DNA of 64,000 bases from Rhizobium sp. CCGE 510 (GCF_000292525.1 NZ_AEYF01000026.1:62001-126000), one strand, 5' to 3'. Shown: positions 53,221 through 63,331, numbered from the stretch's first letter. Translations and numbers: made by a program. The notes: a model not told the origin generated them from the letters alone.

Positions 53221-54084
53221 ATGAGAAACTGGATGTCGCTGCAGGCCGATTTCGGCAGTTTTCAACATCGCAGAAATGTCTATCTCTTTGCGTTGAAGAT
53301 GAGCTTTCTTGCAGTCCTTCTCTCCGGCGTTGTCATTTCGCTGACGATACCGCCGCTCGGCTTTTTCGGACTGCTACCGATGACACTCGCGCACGCGATC
53401 GGCTTCGTAGCTATTTTTTCCTGGCTCATCGGCGGGACGGTTTCCGGCATGCTGTCGCTGGCCGCCGGTTTTGCCCTGCATGAGCTGACGCTGTCGCGGT
53501 CGGAGTTCGAAAAACTCAGCCGAACGGACACGCTTTCCGGATTATTGAACCGGCGGGCTTTCACGGAGGCGCTTGAAAACACGGAGGGCGACGCCTCGCT
53601 TGTCGTTTTCGATGTCGACCGCTTCAAGGCGATCAACGATCGCTTCGGCCATGCCTGCGGCGATGCCGTCATCACCGCGGTCTCGGCTATGCTCATATCC
53701 GCCTTCGATGAGATGTCCGTCGTCGCACGGTTGGGTGGGGAGGAGTTCGGCGTCATTGTCTCCGGCGAGCCGCTGGAGGCGCGGATGGAACGCATCGAAG
53801 GTGTCCGGGCCCGGATCGCAAGCGGCGCTATCGCGGCCGAGGGGCACGATATCCGCGTCACCGTTTCCGGCGGTGTCGCCGATCTCGCCGCCGGGCGCAA
53901 CAAACAGGCGGTCTACGCTTCGGCTGACCGGGCGCTCTATCTCGCCAAGGCGCTCGGGCGCAATCGCGTCGTACACGAGCGGGAAGGCTTGCATCATGCC
54001 TGGCACGGGCTCGTCGACAATGGCCCTGATGCCAAGGGCAGGGAAACTGAGAGCGACAACGTGATGCAGGCTTACGGAATATAA
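53221..54084 (+). CDS. Membrane-bound diguanylate cyclase (GGDEF/GGEEF)
   Basis: 287 aa. Two membrane helices ([40 protein letters not shown]) are followed by a GGDEF domain with [31 protein letters not shown] and active-site GGEEF at about 172-176 ([12 protein letters not shown]). No RxxD inhibitory site precedes it. Start ATG 53221 has AAGAAGG upstream; a TTG at 53191 is possible. It lies inside the urease region but with a 330-bp leader of its own, so it may be an insertion with independent control. ureE starts 88 bp downstream. Confidence 0.9.
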   Translation: MRNWMSLQADFGSFQHRRNVYLFALKMSFLAVLLSGVVISLTIPPLGFFGLLPMTLAHAIGFVAIFSWLIGGTVSGMLSLAAGFALHELTLSRSEFEKLSRTDTLSGLLNRRAFTEALENTEGDASLVVFDVDRFKAINDRFGHACGDAVITAVSAMLISAFDEMSVVARLGGEEFGVIVSGEPLEARMERIEGVRARIASGAIAAEGHDIRVTVSGGVADLAAGRNKQAVYASADRALYLAKALGRNRVVHEREGLHHAWHGLVDNGPDAKGRETESDNVMQAYGI

Positions 54085-54172
54085 AAGCCCGACGCGCGCA
54101 CAAAGGCCATTGGTGCTTGCATCGGAAACGGCTATTTTGCATGGTCGTCGTCTCAGCAAAGCGGACATATCC

Positions 54173-54760
54173 ATGCAGCGCGTTACCTCCTATCTCCCCG
54201 CCGGAACCCCGTCCTCCCATCCGACCGCCCAGGTCAAGCTGCCGCACGATCTGCGCCATCTGCGCCGCAAGCTGCTGCATCTGGAAAATGGCGAGATGGT
54301 CATGCTCGATCTCAAGGACCCGGTTCTTTTCGCCAACGGCGACCTGCTGGTGCGCGACGACGGCGAACTGATCGAAATTCTCGCGGCTGATGAGAAGCTC
54401 TTCGAAATTCGCGGGCGCGACCGCGTGCACCTGGTCGAGCTTGCCTGGCATCTCGGCAACCGTCATCTCGCAGCCCAGATCGAGGAAGACCGCATCGTCA
54501 TCCTGCGCGATCATGTCATCCGCACCATGCTGCAGGGCCTTGGCGCGACCGTCCTCGATATCGATGAGCCGTTCCAGCCGGCGCGGGGAGCCTATCATTC
54601 CCATGGCGGCCATTCGCATGAGCACGATCATGATCACGGGCACAATCCTAATCAGGGCCATGACCACGATCACGAACATGGCTACGAGCATGAGCATGAG
54701 CACCGCCACGACCACGGCCATGACCATGATCACGGACATCACGGCCACAAGCACGACTGA
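54173..54760 (+). CDS. ureE: Urease accessory protein UreE (nickel metallochaperone)
   Basis: 195 aa. UreE_N (about 1-70: [40 protein letters not shown]) and UreE_C (about 75-145: [20 protein letters not shown] with the metal-binding His) are followed by a His-rich tail with 24 His in the last 54 residues, suited to nickel storage. Start ATG 54173; a longer TTG start at 54110 has no support. 6 bp before ureF. Confidence 0.95.
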   Translation: MQRVTSYLPAGTPSSHPTAQVKLPHDLRHLRRKLLHLENGEMVMLDLKDPVLFANGDLLVRDDGELIEILAADEKLFEIRGRDRVHLVELAWHLGNRHLAAQIEEDRIVILRDHVIRTMLQGLGATVLDIDEPFQPARGAYHSHGGHSHEHDHDHGHNPNQGHDHDHEHGYEHEHEHRHDHGHDHDHGHHGHKHD

Positions 54761-54766
54761 GGCTGG

Positions 54767-55438
54767 ATGACCGGGGATCGTGAGCTGCACGCATTGCTGC
54801 GCCTGACGGCATGGCTCTCGCCGGCCTTCCCGATTGGCAGCTTTGCCTATTCGGGCGGGCTGGAGCGGGCCGTGGCTGACGGGCTGGTCACGGATGCGGC
54901 CTCGCTTGCTGCCTGGATCGGCACGCTGATCGGCCATGGTTCGGTCTGGAACGATGCGGTGCTGCTGGCCGAAAGCCACAGGTGTCAGGATGAACCCGCG
55001 CGCCTTGCCGAAATCGCCTCACTCGCCGCCGCACTTGCCGGATCGCGCGAGCGCCATCAGGAAACCATGCTGCTTGGCGAGGCGTTCCTGGCGGCGGCGC
55101 GGGCCTGGCCGGACGGCGTGTTCGATAGGTTGCCGGACAAGGTCGCTTATCCCATTGCCGTCGGGGCGGTGACGGGTGCGCACGGCATAGGGCCTGAGAA
55201 GGCGCTTGCCGCCTTCCTGCATGCCTATGTCTCACAAGCAGTTTCATCCGGCATCCGCCTCGGCGTCGCTGGTCAGAAGGACGGTGTTGCCGTGATTGCC
55301 GGCCTCGAAGAGCGGATTGCGGAAGTCGCCCGGCGTGCGGCAGCCTCCTCGCTTGACGATCTGGGCTCGGCAACGATGCAGGCCGATATTGCCAGCCTGC
55401 GGCACGAGACGCAGGCGACGCGGCTGTTCCGCTCGTGA
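54767..55438 (+). CDS. ureF: Urease accessory protein UreF
   Basis: 223 aa. All-helical Ure[81 protein letters not shown] and a C-terminal [12 protein letters not shown]. UreF gates the GTPase UreG and bridges it to UreD on apo-urease. GAGG just before ATG 54767. Confidence 0.95.
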   Translation: MTGDRELHALLRLTAWLSPAFPIGSFAYSGGLERAVADGLVTDAASLAAWIGTLIGHGSVWNDAVLLAESHRCQDEPARLAEIASLAAALAGSRERHQETMLLGEAFLAAARAWPDGVFDRLPDKVAYPIAVGAVTGAHGIGPEKALAAFLHAYVSQAVSSGIRLGVAGQKDGVAVIAGLEERIAEVARRAAASSLDDLGSATMQADIASLRHETQATRLFRS

Positions 55439-55528
55439 TCATACCAAATTATCACTGCGACTGCGTCATTTGACGGTGGCGCGCGATGGCAGCGTCGCTA
55501 TCATCGAGGTTCGATTGGAGTAAGGCAC

Positions 55529-56140
55529 ATGAAATCAAGAAACGGACCTTTGCGCGTCGGCATCGGTGGGCCGGTCGGCTCGGGCAAGACGGCGCTGACG
55601 GAAAAGCTCTGCAAGGCGATGCGCGACGACTATTCCGTCGCGGTTGTCACCAACGACATCTACACGACCGAGGATGCCGAGGCGCTGGTGCGCATGCAGG
55701 CGCTGCCTTCGGACCGCATCGTCGGTGTCGAGACCGGTGGCTGCCCGCATACCGCCATTCGCGAGGACGCGACGATCAATCTCCAGGCGATCGCCGGCCT
55801 CAACCGGCGGATCCCCGATCTCGACGTCGTCTTCATCGAATCCGGCGGCGACAATCTAGCAGCGACCTTTTCGCCCGATCTTGCCGATATCACCATCTAT
55901 GTCATCTCCGTCTGCCAGGGCGAGGAAATCCCGCGCAAGGGCGGGCCTGGCATCACCCGCTCGGACCTGCTCGTGATCAACAAAAAGGATCTGGCGCCCT
56001 ATGTCGGCGCCGATCTCGAGGTGATGGATCGGGACGCCACACGCATGCGCGCGGCACGCCCCTTCGTCTTCTCCGACATGAAACGCGGCGAGGGCGTCAG
56101 CTCGATCGTCAGTTTCCTCAGAGAGCAGGGCGGACTCTGA
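55529..56140 (+). CDS. ureG: Urease accessory GTPase UreG
   Basis: 203 aa. P-loop [18 protein letters not shown] (residues 10-27), nickel/zinc-binding motif [20 protein letters not shown], metal-invariant [20 protein letters not shown] and [10 protein letters not shown] as the guanine specificity motif. It provides GTP hydrolysis for nickel insertion into UreC. Start ATG 55529 has GGAGTAAGGC upstream. A 90-bp gap follows ureF with a small CGTCA-TTTGACG palindrome. A strong terminator closes the operon. Confidence 0.97.
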   Translation: MKSRNGPLRVGIGGPVGSGKTALTEKLCKAMRDDYSVAVVTNDIYTTEDAEALVRMQALPSDRIVGVETGGCPHTAIREDATINLQAIAGLNRRIPDLDVVFIESGGDNLAATFSPDLADITIYVISVCQGEEIPRKGGPGITRSDLLVINKKDLAPYVGADLEVMDRDATRMRAARPFVFSDMKRGEGVSSIVSFLREQGGL

Positions 56141-56195
56141 CGACCAGATCTGGCGGAGAAGATTGATGTCGCTGATAGCGGCGAGACGGCAAAAC

Positions 56196-56234
56196 GAAAC
56201 GGGCCGGGAGATCGCTCCCGGCCCGTTTCATTTT
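56196..56234. terminator. Strong bidirectional terminator after ureG
   Basis: Perfect 15-bp stem GAAACGGGCCGGGAG / CTCCCGGCCCGTTTC with ATCG tetraloop, T tract TTTT after a single A on the plus strand and AAAA before it. Between convergent ureG and the RND pump gene. Confidence 0.93.
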
Positions 56235-56245
56235 CTGGGCATTGC

Positions 56246-59200
56246 TTATTCCGCTGCGAAGGGTGGCAGGCGGAGCACGTTGGTGTCGTTGCCGTTGGCG
56301 CTCTTGCGCTTGCTTTCCGGCTTTTCGATCGCGGTCAACCGCTCCTCCAACGAGTCGATGTCGCTGCGGTTCTCGCGGGTGACGCGGGAGAGATCCTCGC
56401 GCGACAGCGGCAACTCCTCCTCGTCCTTCCTGCCGACCAGGCGGCCGAACATCCAGCCGAGCAGGCGGGACAAATCGTCCATGATCAGGAAGAAGGAGGG
56501 TACGACGACGAGCGAGAGGACCGTCGAGACGATGATGCCGCCGATCACCGCGATCGCCATCGGTGCGCGGAACGAGCCGCCTTCGCCGACGCCGAGCGCG
56601 GAAGGCAGCATACCGGCCGACATGGCGATTGAGGTCATGATGATCGGCCGGGCGCGTTTGCGGCCAGCTTCGACCATGGCTTCGACGCGGGCCATGCCCT
56701 GGTGGCGCATTTCGATCGCGAAATCGACAAGCAGGATGGCGTTCTTGGTGACGACACCCATCAGCATCAGGATGCCGATCATGACCGGCATCGACAGCGG
56801 GTTGCTGGTGATGATCAGAGCCGCCGCGACACCGCCGATGGCGAGCGGCAGCGAGAGCAAGATGGTGAAGGGCTGAATCACGTCCTTGAAGAGCAGGATC
56901 AGCACTGTCAGCACCAGCAGGAGGCCCATCAACATGGCGTTGACGAAACTCTGCTGCATCTCGCTCTGCACCTTGGTGTCGCCGCTTTCGGCAAGATGCA
57001 CGGAGGCCGGGATATTAGCTGATTTGACGATTTCGCGGAAGCGGGCCGAAGCCGTGTCGAGTGCTACGCCCTGCGGCAGGTCGGAGCCGATCGAAACGAC
57101 GCGGTAGCGGTTGTTGCGCTTGATCGAGCTTACGCCTTCCGAATAGTCGATATCGGCGACGCTTGAAAGCGGAACGGTGCCGCCGCTGGCGGTCTGGATC
57201 TTCAATGCGCGGATGGCCGAGAGATCGCGGCGCATGTCGACTGCCGCCTGGACACGGATCGGGATCTGGCGATCATCGAGCGAGATCTTGGCAAGAGCCG
57301 CATCGACATCGCCGATGGTGGCGACACGGATCGTTTCGGAGATCTGCTGCGGCGTGATGCCGAGGCGTGCGGCCTCGTCCTTACGCGGATAAACCTGCAG
57401 TTCCGGACGGGGCAGGGCGCCGTCGGCGCTGACATTGGCAAGCAGCGGGTCGGCGCGAAGCTTGGATTCCAGAATGCCGACAGCGTCGTTCAGGTCTTTC
57501 TCGTTCTTGGAGAGAAAGTTAAAGGCGAGGTCGCGTTCGCCGCGGTCGTTGAGTTTCAGGATATGGACGTCGGGAATGTCGCGCAGCTTGGCGAAGACTT
57601 CCTTTTCGATATCCCATTGCGGACGCTCACGGCCGTGGACTTCCACCTTCGGCAGCATCGGACCGATGAAGGGGATGTGGCCGAGCCCGTCATTGACCAT
57701 CTTCTTGACCAGCGATTGGTCGAGCTTATCGAGCGCGAGCGTGATGGTCGCACGGCGCAGCTCAAGATCGCCCTTCGGCGATGCGCCGCCGAGGACGAAG
57801 ACGCTTTCGACGCCGTTGATATCCTTGACCCTGTCATAGATCGCATCGGTCGTCTTCTCGGTATCGTCAAGCCGTGCATTGGGCGGCAATTCGACGGAAA
57901 GAACGATGCGCGAGGCATCTTCCGGCGGCAAAAAGCTGCCGGGAACCTGCATGAGCAGCAAAACGGAGCCGGCCAGGAAGCCGAACGCCACAAGCAGCGT
58001 CGCATAACGCGTGTACCAGCGCCCCGTCGTGCCGCGTATCAGGCGTGTGTATCCACGCATCAGCAGGCTGTCATTGTCGTGGTGATCGTCGACGCCGTCT
58101 TCGGCGCGCATGAGATAGGCGGCCATCATCGGAGTGATGAGGCGCGCCACCATCAGCGAGAAGAACACGGAGAAGGCGACAGTCAGGCCGAACTGAATAA
58201 AATACTGGCCCGGAATGCCCGGCATGAAGGAAACCGGCACAAAGACGGCGATGATGGTGAAGGTGGTGGCGATGACGGCAAGGCCGATTTCATCAGCCGC
58301 CTCGATCGCTGCCCGATAAGGCGTTTTGCCCATCTTGATGTGGCGGGCGATGTTTTCGATTTCGACGATCGCGTCGTCGACGAGGATGCCGGTCGCAAGC
58401 GTCAAAGCGAGGAAGCTGACGAGGTTCAGCGAGAAGCCCATCATGTCCATGATCCAGAAGGTCGGGATCGCAGACAGCGGAAGGGCGATTGCCGAAATCA
58501 GCGTCGCGCGCCAGTTCCTCAGGAACAGGAAGACGACGATGACGGCGAGCAGTGCGCCTTCGAGCAGCGTATGGATGGCGGCTTCATAGTTGCCGTAGGT
58601 GAAATAAACCGAATCGTCGATCAGTTCGATCTTCACGTTCGGGTTTTCGGTCCGGACCTTGTCGAGGCTCTGCGCTACGGTTTCGGCGACGCTGACTTCG
58701 CTGGCGCCCTTCGAGCGGAAGACACCGAAGGTGACAACCGGCGTGGCGTCAAAACGTGAGAAGGATTTCGGCTCTTCATAAGTGTCCTTGATGACGCCGA
58801 GATCGGACAGCTTGACGAAGCGGCCGTTCGGCAGCGCGATCGTGGTGTCGGCAAGCTCGGCGACGTTGCGGGCATCGCCCAGAACACGGATCGCCTGTTC
58901 GCTGCCGGCCACCTGGCCGCGGCCGGAACCGAGATCGATATTGGTGCCGCGCAGCTGCTGATTCACACTTGCGGCAGTAATGCCATAGGCATCGAGCTTG
59001 CCGGGGGTAAGTTCGATGCGCACTTCGCGGTCTGCGCCGCCATAACGGTCGACGCGGCCGATGCCGGCCTGTCCCTGCAGCGATCGCTTGACGCTATCGT
59101 CGACGAACCAGGAGAGCTCTTCCAGTGACATGTCAGGCGAGGAAACGGCGAAGGTCTGGATCGCCTGGCCTTCGACATCGACCTTGGAAACGATCGGTGT

Positions 59201-59572
59201 TTCGGCCGTCGCCGGCAGATCGCTGCGGATGCGGTCGATCGCATCCTTGGTGTCTTGTACCGCCTGTTCCGTCGGCACTTCCATCCGGAACATGACGACG
59301 GTCTGCGAGCTGCCATCGGTCACCGTCGACTGGATTTCATCGATGCCGGTGATGGAGGCGACCGCGTCTTCGATCTCTTTCGTCACCTGCATTTCGAGTT
59401 CGGCCGGCGAAGCGCCGCTTTGCGTCACGTTGATCGAAACGAGCGGCACGTCGATGTTCGGAAAGCGGGTGATCGGCAGCGCATTGAAGGACTGCATGCC
59501 GATGAAGACCAGCAGGCAGAAGGCCAGGAGCGGCGCGATGGGATTTCGAATGGACCAGGCTGAAAAATTCAT
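56246..59572 (-). CDS. RND efflux permease (HAE1/AcrB-like), second pump
   Basis: 1108 aa. N-terminal MNFSAWSIRNPIAPLLAFCL and periplasmic porter motifs (FPNIDVPLVSINVTQSGASP) place it in the branch with MdtB/VexF-like or uncharacterised 'acriflavin' pumps rather than AcrB proper. The proton pair D399/D400 lies in GILVDDAIVEIENIARH, and VTKNAILLVDFAIEMRHQG carries the relay lysine. A C-terminal cytosolic tail of about 60 residues (REDLSRVTRENRSDIDSLEE) looks coiled-coil, an uncommon extension. Start ATG 59572, 12 bp after its adaptor gene. Confidence 0.94.
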   Translation of the reverse strand: MNFSAWSIRNPIAPLLAFCLLVFIGMQSFNALPITRFPNIDVPLVSINVTQSGASPAELEMQVTKEIEDAVASITGIDEIQSTVTDGSSQTVVMFRMEVPTEQAVQDTKDAIDRIRSDLPATAETPIVSKVDVEGQAIQTFAVSSPDMSLEELSWFVDDSVKRSLQGQAGIGRVDRYGGADREVRIELTPGKLDAYGITAASVNQQLRGTNIDLGSGRGQVAGSEQAIRVLGDARNVAELADTTIALPNGRFVKLSDLGVIKDTYEEPKSFSRFDATPVVTFGVFRSKGASEVSVAETVAQSLDKVRTENPNVKIELIDDSVYFTYGNYEAAIHTLLEGALLAVIVVFLFLRNWRATLISAIALPLSAIPTFWIMDMMGFSLNLVSFLALTLATGILVDDAIVEIENIARHIKMGKTPYRAAIEAADEIGLAVIATTFTIIAVFVPVSFMPGIPGQYFIQFGLTVAFSVFFSLMVARLITPMMAAYLMRAEDGVDDHHDNDSLLMRGYTRLIRGTTGRWYTRYATLLVAFGFLAGSVLLLMQVPGSFLPPEDASRIVLSVELPPNARLDDTEKTTDAIYDRVKDINGVESVFVLGGASPKGDLELRRATITLALDKLDQSLVKKMVNDGLGHIPFIGPMLPKVEVHGRERPQWDIEKEVFAKLRDIPDVHILKLNDRGERDLAFNFLSKNEKDLNDAVGILESKLRADPLLANVSADGALPRPELQVYPRKDEAARLGITPQQISETIRVATIGDVDAALAKISLDDRQIPIRVQAAVDMRRDLSAIRALKIQTASGGTVPLSSVADIDYSEGVSSIKRNNRYRVVSIGSDLPQGVALDTASARFREIVKSANIPASVHLAESGDTKVQSEMQQSFVNAMLMGLLLVLTVLILLFKDVIQPFTILLSLPLAIGGVAAALIITSNPLSMPVMIGILMLMGVVTKNAILLVDFAIEMRHQGMARVEAMVEAGRKRARPIIMTSIAMSAGMLPSALGVGEGGSFRAPMAIAVIGGIIVSTVLSLVVVPSFFLIMDDLSRLLGWMFGRLVGRKDEEELPLSREDLSRVTRENRSDIDSLEERLTAIEKPESKRKSANGNDTNVLRLPPFAAE

Positions 59573-59584
59573 CGGATGGTCTCT

Positions 59585-60775
59585 TTAGTTGGAAGCCGGG
59601 GGCTGTTCACGCACCGGAGTGATGTGGTCGCCGTCACGGACATAAGCGCCCGCCTTGGCCACCACCTCGTCGCCGGTCTTCAATCCATCGACGATCTCGA
59701 CATAGGCACCGTCCTGGATACCGGTCTCGACCTTGGCGAATTTCACCACGCCTTCCTCCACCTTGCGGGCGGAGGAGCCTTCGTTGCCGGTGAGCACGGC
59801 TGTCAGGGGAAGCGATACGCCCTCAGTCTCGCGAACGATGATCTCGGCGCTGCCATACATGCCGGAACGCGCCTTGCTGTCGTCGTCGATGGAGATATGG
59901 ACGAGGCCGAGGCGGGTGACCGGATCGACGGTCGGCGAAACCAGGCGCACAGCGCCGGAAAGCTTCTCGCGGCTGCCGGAGAGCGAAATCGCCGCCTTCT
60001 GGCCGGCCACGATCTTGACGATATCGCTTTCGGCGACCTCGGCGACAAGCTCGACATCGCCGTCGCGGATGATGGTGAACAGCGGATCGCCGTTGCCGGC
60101 GGCAATGGCGCCGACCTTGGCGTTCTTCGCCGAGACGGTGCCGGCGACCGGTGTCTTCACATCGGTGCGCGCCAGCTTCAAATCGGAATCGGCGATCTGG
60201 CTGTCGAAGACCTTGAGGTCGGCTTCGGCGACCTCGATCGCCTGTTCGGCGGAGACGACGCGGGCATTGGCGGCGGCGGCGGTCGCATCAGCCTGCTCGA
60301 CCTGGGCGGTGGAAACCGTACCCTTCTTGCCCATCTCCTGGGCGCGGGCCTGCTGCTGCCTGGCCTGTTCGGCATTGGCCTGTGCCTCGATGAGCTGGGC
60401 GCGCAGCTGGGCAAGGCTTGCCTCGCCCTTGGCTTTCGTCGCCATCATCTGGCTCTTCGTCAGCACCAGCGCATCATCGTTGAGCGTCGCCAGCGTGCTT
60501 TCCGCCTGAACCTTGTCGCCGATATCGGCTTTCAGCGTGCGGATCGACAGGCCCTCGACCTGCGGCTGGATATAGACTTCCTCGACGGGCTTGACCGTTC
60601 CCGTGCCGATGACACGGTCGACGAGCGTTCGGTTTGTCGCCTTGGTGACGACGATCGCCGGCAGGTTCTGCTGCGGTTTTGCGACCGGCGCTTCCTGCGA
60701 AAATGCGGTGGATGCAGCGAGAGCCGCTGCAAAAAGGGTGGATGCGCCTAGAATTCCAATCGGCTTGCGTGCCAT
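59585..60775 (-). CDS. RND efflux periplasmic adaptor, second pump
   Basis: 396 aa. Signal peptide (IGILGASTLFAAALAASTAF|SQEAP), first lipoyl half (QPQVEGLSIRTLKADIGDKV) near 80, coiled-coil hairpin (about 110-185, AQLRAQLIEAQANAEQARQQ), second half (VKTPVAGTVSAKNAKVGAIA) near 215, then beta-barrel and membrane-proximal domains. Start ATG 60775. First gene of the operon with the pump. A palindrome about 150 bp upstream may be an operator. Confidence 0.94.
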   Translation of the reverse strand: MARKPIGILGASTLFAAALAASTAFSQEAPVAKPQQNLPAIVVTKATNRTLVDRVIGTGTVKPVEEVYIQPQVEGLSIRTLKADIGDKVQAESTLATLNDDALVLTKSQMMATKAKGEASLAQLRAQLIEAQANAEQARQQQARAQEMGKKGTVSTAQVEQADATAAAANARVVSAEQAIEVAEADLKVFDSQIADSDLKLARTDVKTPVAGTVSAKNAKVGAIAAGNGDPLFTIIRDGDVELVAEVAESDIVKIVAGQKAAISLSGSREKLSGAVRLVSPTVDPVTRLGLVHISIDDDSKARSGMYGSAEIIVRETEGVSLPLTAVLTGNEGSSARKVEEGVVKFAKVETGIQDGAYVEIVDGLKTGDEVVAKAGAYVRDGDHITPVREQPPASN

Positions 60776-61123
60776 GCGTCTTCGTCCAATCTTGTAACAA
60801 GCTTAGCCGAACTCGCGCGTCTGTCCTTCAGCTCGCGACCAGGCCACTGCCTTTCCTGCATTCTCAAGGGTATCCACACATCATTGCCGTCTTCATCCCT
60901 CGCCGGCAAATCGGCTTCTAATTGGTATCGATTTGCTCGATATGCAAGCCCGGCAGAAAACAATTCCCCCTGAGCCGATAATAGTTACCATCGGAAACTG
61001 AATCAATCACCGCAGGGTTATGTGACCATGACGATGATTGATCGCGCTTCTACCCCAATGACGTTTAACGCCCGACAAATGCGACAGTTTGCAGGCGTTT
61101 TTTCATGCAGGCAGGAAAAATAA
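60776..61123. other. Intergenic region upstream of the second RND operon
   Basis: About 350 bp with no supported gene. It should hold the promoter for the adaptor-pump operon. It is flanked on the right by the terminator of the ABC importer operon transcribed toward it. Confidence 0.5.
60926..60942. promoter_or_regulatory. Candidate operator palindrome of the RND operon
   Basis: Inverted repeat TATCGA-N5-TCGATA lies about 150 bp upstream of the adaptor start. Half-site length and spacing are suitable for a TetR- or MarR-type repressor, but no regulator gene is adjacent and no match was tested. Confidence 0.35.
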
Positions 61124-61153
61124 GAAACGCGCGGAGATCTCTCCGCGCGTTTC
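61124..61153 (-). terminator. Terminator of the NMT1-type ABC importer operon
   Basis: Perfect 14-bp stem GAAACGCGCGGAGA / TCTCCGCGCGTTTC with a 2-base centre, followed on the minus strand by TTATTTTTCC, 21 bp after the binding-protein stop. Confidence 0.9.
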
Positions 61154-61174
61154 CCTTTGCTTTGCTTGCCGCGA

Positions 61175-62146
61175 TTACTTGGAAGCGGCGTCGGTAATGT
61201 CGTGCGTCCAGGCGCCAGCGGGCTCCTTGCTGATAATCTTCTGGTCGAGCAGCGCTTTCGCCGTACGGGCATAGAGCGCCTCGTCCAGCTTGCCGGAGCT
61301 GTCGCCGACCAGCTTGGCGACTTCGCCCATCATACGCTTCTGGTGGTTGTCGTCCTGGCCGCCATTGTCCATGACGATCCCGGCGGCTTCGTCGGGGTTT
61401 TCGGTCGCATATTTCCAGCCCTTCATCGAGGCGCGAACGAACTTGACCATCTTCTCCTTGAAGGCCGGATCTTTCAGCTTGTCTTCCATCGCATAAAGAC
61501 CGTCTTCGAGAAGGTCGTTGCCCATCTCGGTGTAGTTGAAGACCGTCAGTTCTTCCGGCTTGAAGCCGGCATCGATCGCCTGCCAGTATTCGTTATAGGT
61601 CATGACGGAGATGCAGTCGGCCTGTTTCTGGACAAGCGGCTGCACGTCGAAGCTCTGCTTCAACACGGTGACGCCATTGGCGCCGCCTTCTGTGGACAGG
61701 CCGAGCTTGTTCATCCAGGCGAAGAACGGATATTCGTTTCCGAAGAACCAGACGCCGAGCGTGTGGCCCTTGAAGTCGGCTTCGGTCTTGATCGGGCCAT
61801 CCTTGCGGCAGACCATTTCCAGGCCGGCCTTCTGATAGGGCTGGGCGATATTGACGAGCGGAACGCCCTTTTCGCGGGCAACCAGGGCGCCGCCCATCCA
61901 GTCGACGATGACGTCGGCGCCGCCGCCGGCGATCACCTGCTCGGGAGCGATATCGGGACCGCCCGGCTTAATATCGACGTCGAGGCCTTCTTCCTTGTAA
62001 AATCCCTTGTCCTTGGCGACGTAATAGCCGCCGAACTGGCTCTGCGTGACCCATTTCAGCTGCAGAACCACCTTGTCGGCGGCCATCGCGTGAGCTGATG
62101 CCAGCGACATCGCGCTCGCCATCATTGCAACCATCAACTTTTTCAT
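61175..62146 (-). CDS. ABC transporter substrate-binding protein, NMT1/THI5-like
   Basis: 323 aa. Signal peptide (MVAMMASAMSLASAHAMA|ADKV), mature start VVLQLKWVTQSQFGGYYVAK, and the family pattern KDKGFYKEEGLDVDIKPGGP, EQVIAGGGADVIVDWMGGAL and WFFGNEYPFFAWMNKLGLS. Such proteins bind pyrimidine-like ligands (thiamine precursor HMP, pyrimidines, riboflavin) or sulfonates. Last gene of a minus-strand operon after two permeases. Rhizobial homologues near dihydropyrimidine catabolic genes come to mind, but the neighbours are outside the window. Confidence 0.88.
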   Translation of the reverse strand: MKKLMVAMMASAMSLASAHAMAADKVVLQLKWVTQSQFGGYYVAKDKGFYKEEGLDVDIKPGGPDIAPEQVIAGGGADVIVDWMGGALVAREKGVPLVNIAQPYQKAGLEMVCRKDGPIKTEADFKGHTLGVWFFGNEYPFFAWMNKLGLSTEGGANGVTVLKQSFDVQPLVQKQADCISVMTYNEYWQAIDAGFKPEELTVFNYTEMGNDLLEDGLYAMEDKLKDPAFKEKMVKFVRASMKGWKYATENPDEAAGIVMDNGGQDDNHQKRMMGEVAKLVGDSSGKLDEALYARTAKALLDQKIISKEPAGAWTHDITDAASK

Positions 62147-62203
62147 TTTGTTATCCTTACCCTCTGAAGTTATGCCCGGGCCGTTTTCAAAGCCCGTGCG
62201 CGT

Positions 62204-63331
62204 CTAGCCACCACGGATAGACGGATGCCAGAACGTCACCGCCCGTTCGGTCAGGGCGATGATGCCATAAAAGATCGAGCCGGCCAGCGCCGCGACGGCG
62301 ATTTCCGCCCAGACCATGTCGACATTCATGCGGCCGATCTCGGTGGAGATGCGGAAGCCCATGCCGACGATCGGCGTTCCGAAGAATTCGGCAACGATGG
62401 CACCAATCAGCGCCAGCGTCGAGTTGATCTTCAGTGCGTTGAAAATGAAGGGCATGGCTGCCGGAAGCTTGAGCTTCAGCAGCGTCTGCCAGTCGCTCGA
62501 TGCATAGGTGCGCATCAGGTCACGCTCCATGCTGCCGGAGGCGGCAAGGCCGGCGACGGTGTTCACCAGCATCGGGAAGAAGGTCATGATGATGACGACG
62601 GCGGCCTTCGACGGCCAGTCGAAGCCGAACCACATGACCATGACGGGAGCGACGCCGATAATCGGCAGGGCCGACACCATGTTGCCGATCGGCAGGAGAC
62701 CGCGGCGCAGGAAGGTGATGCGGTCTGCGAGCACCGCGACGACAAAGCCGCTGAGGTTGCCGACGATGTAACCGATCAACACCGCTTTGAAGATCGTCTG
62801 CCTGACATCAGCACCGAGGATCGGCAGGGAGGCCGTGATGCGCATGCCGATGGCGCTCGGCGGCGGCAGGATGATGAAGGGAATGCCGGCGCCGCGCGTT
62901 GCCGCTTCCCAGAGGATGAGGATCCAGGCGCCGAAGATCGCCGGGATCAGCAGTTGGAGCGTCGATTTGCCGAAAGCAGTGACGGGCTGCAGTTTCGAGA
63001 GCTCCGTGACGCATCGCCAGGCGAGCAGCCAGCAGGAAAAGAGTAGCAGGAAGAACGCCCGCGTCGCCAGACCCTCGTTGCCGGAAAGTGCGGAAAGCAG
63101 CATCCAGGCGGCACCATGCGCGCCGATAAACAGCACGGTGGCGCGGTAGGCAGGCGGCTGCGGCGCAAAAGACAGCAGGGTCGCCGCGGCAACGATGATG
63201 AAGATGAGGCTTGCCGTGCCGTCGGTTAAGGGGTGTGCCGCGCCTTCGGCGAAAAGCGGCAAGCTCATCAGTGACACGAGACAGAGAAGAAGGGCAACCG
63301 TGCCTTGCCAGGAGAAGGTCAGATGTCTCAT
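62204..63331 (-). CDS. ABC transporter permease with an N-terminal membrane extension
   Basis: 375 aa. The permease core of about 250 residues (LIPAIFGAWILILWEAATRG, IILPPPSAIGMRITASLPIL, EAA-type loop YASSDWQTLLKLKLPAAMPF) belongs to the SsuC/TauC/ThiX class. The first about 120 residues add three or four helices not found in the usual 250-280-aa permeases (TVALLLCLVSLMSLPLFAEG, SLIFIIVAAATLLSFAPQPP, AFFLLLFSCWLLAWRCVTEL). Start ATG 63331 overlaps the upstream permease stop by 4 bases; the binding-protein gene follows 57 bp downstream. Confidence 0.88.
   Translation of the reverse strand: MRHLTFSWQGTVALLLCLVSLMSLPLFAEGAAHPLTDGTASLIFIIVAAATLLSFAPQPPAYRATVLFIGAHGAAWMLLSALSGNEGLATRAFFLLLFSCWLLAWRCVTELSKLQPVTAFGKSTLQLLIPAIFGAWILILWEAATRGAGIPFIILPPPSAIGMRITASLPILGADVRQTIFKAVLIGYIVGNLSGFVVAVLADRITFLRRGLLPIGNMVSALPIIGVAPVMVMWFGFDWPSKAAVVIIMTFFPMLVNTVAGLAASGSMERDLMRTYASSDWQTLLKLKLPAAMPFIFNALKINSTLALIGAIVAEFFGTPIVGMGFRISTEIGRMNVDMVWAEIAVAALAGSIFYGIIALTERAVTFWHPSIRGG

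Noticed and set aside
59576..60751. A 391-codon plus-strand frame opposite the RND adaptor
   Set aside because: Shadow of the adaptor gene; no ribosome binding site or recognisable motifs.
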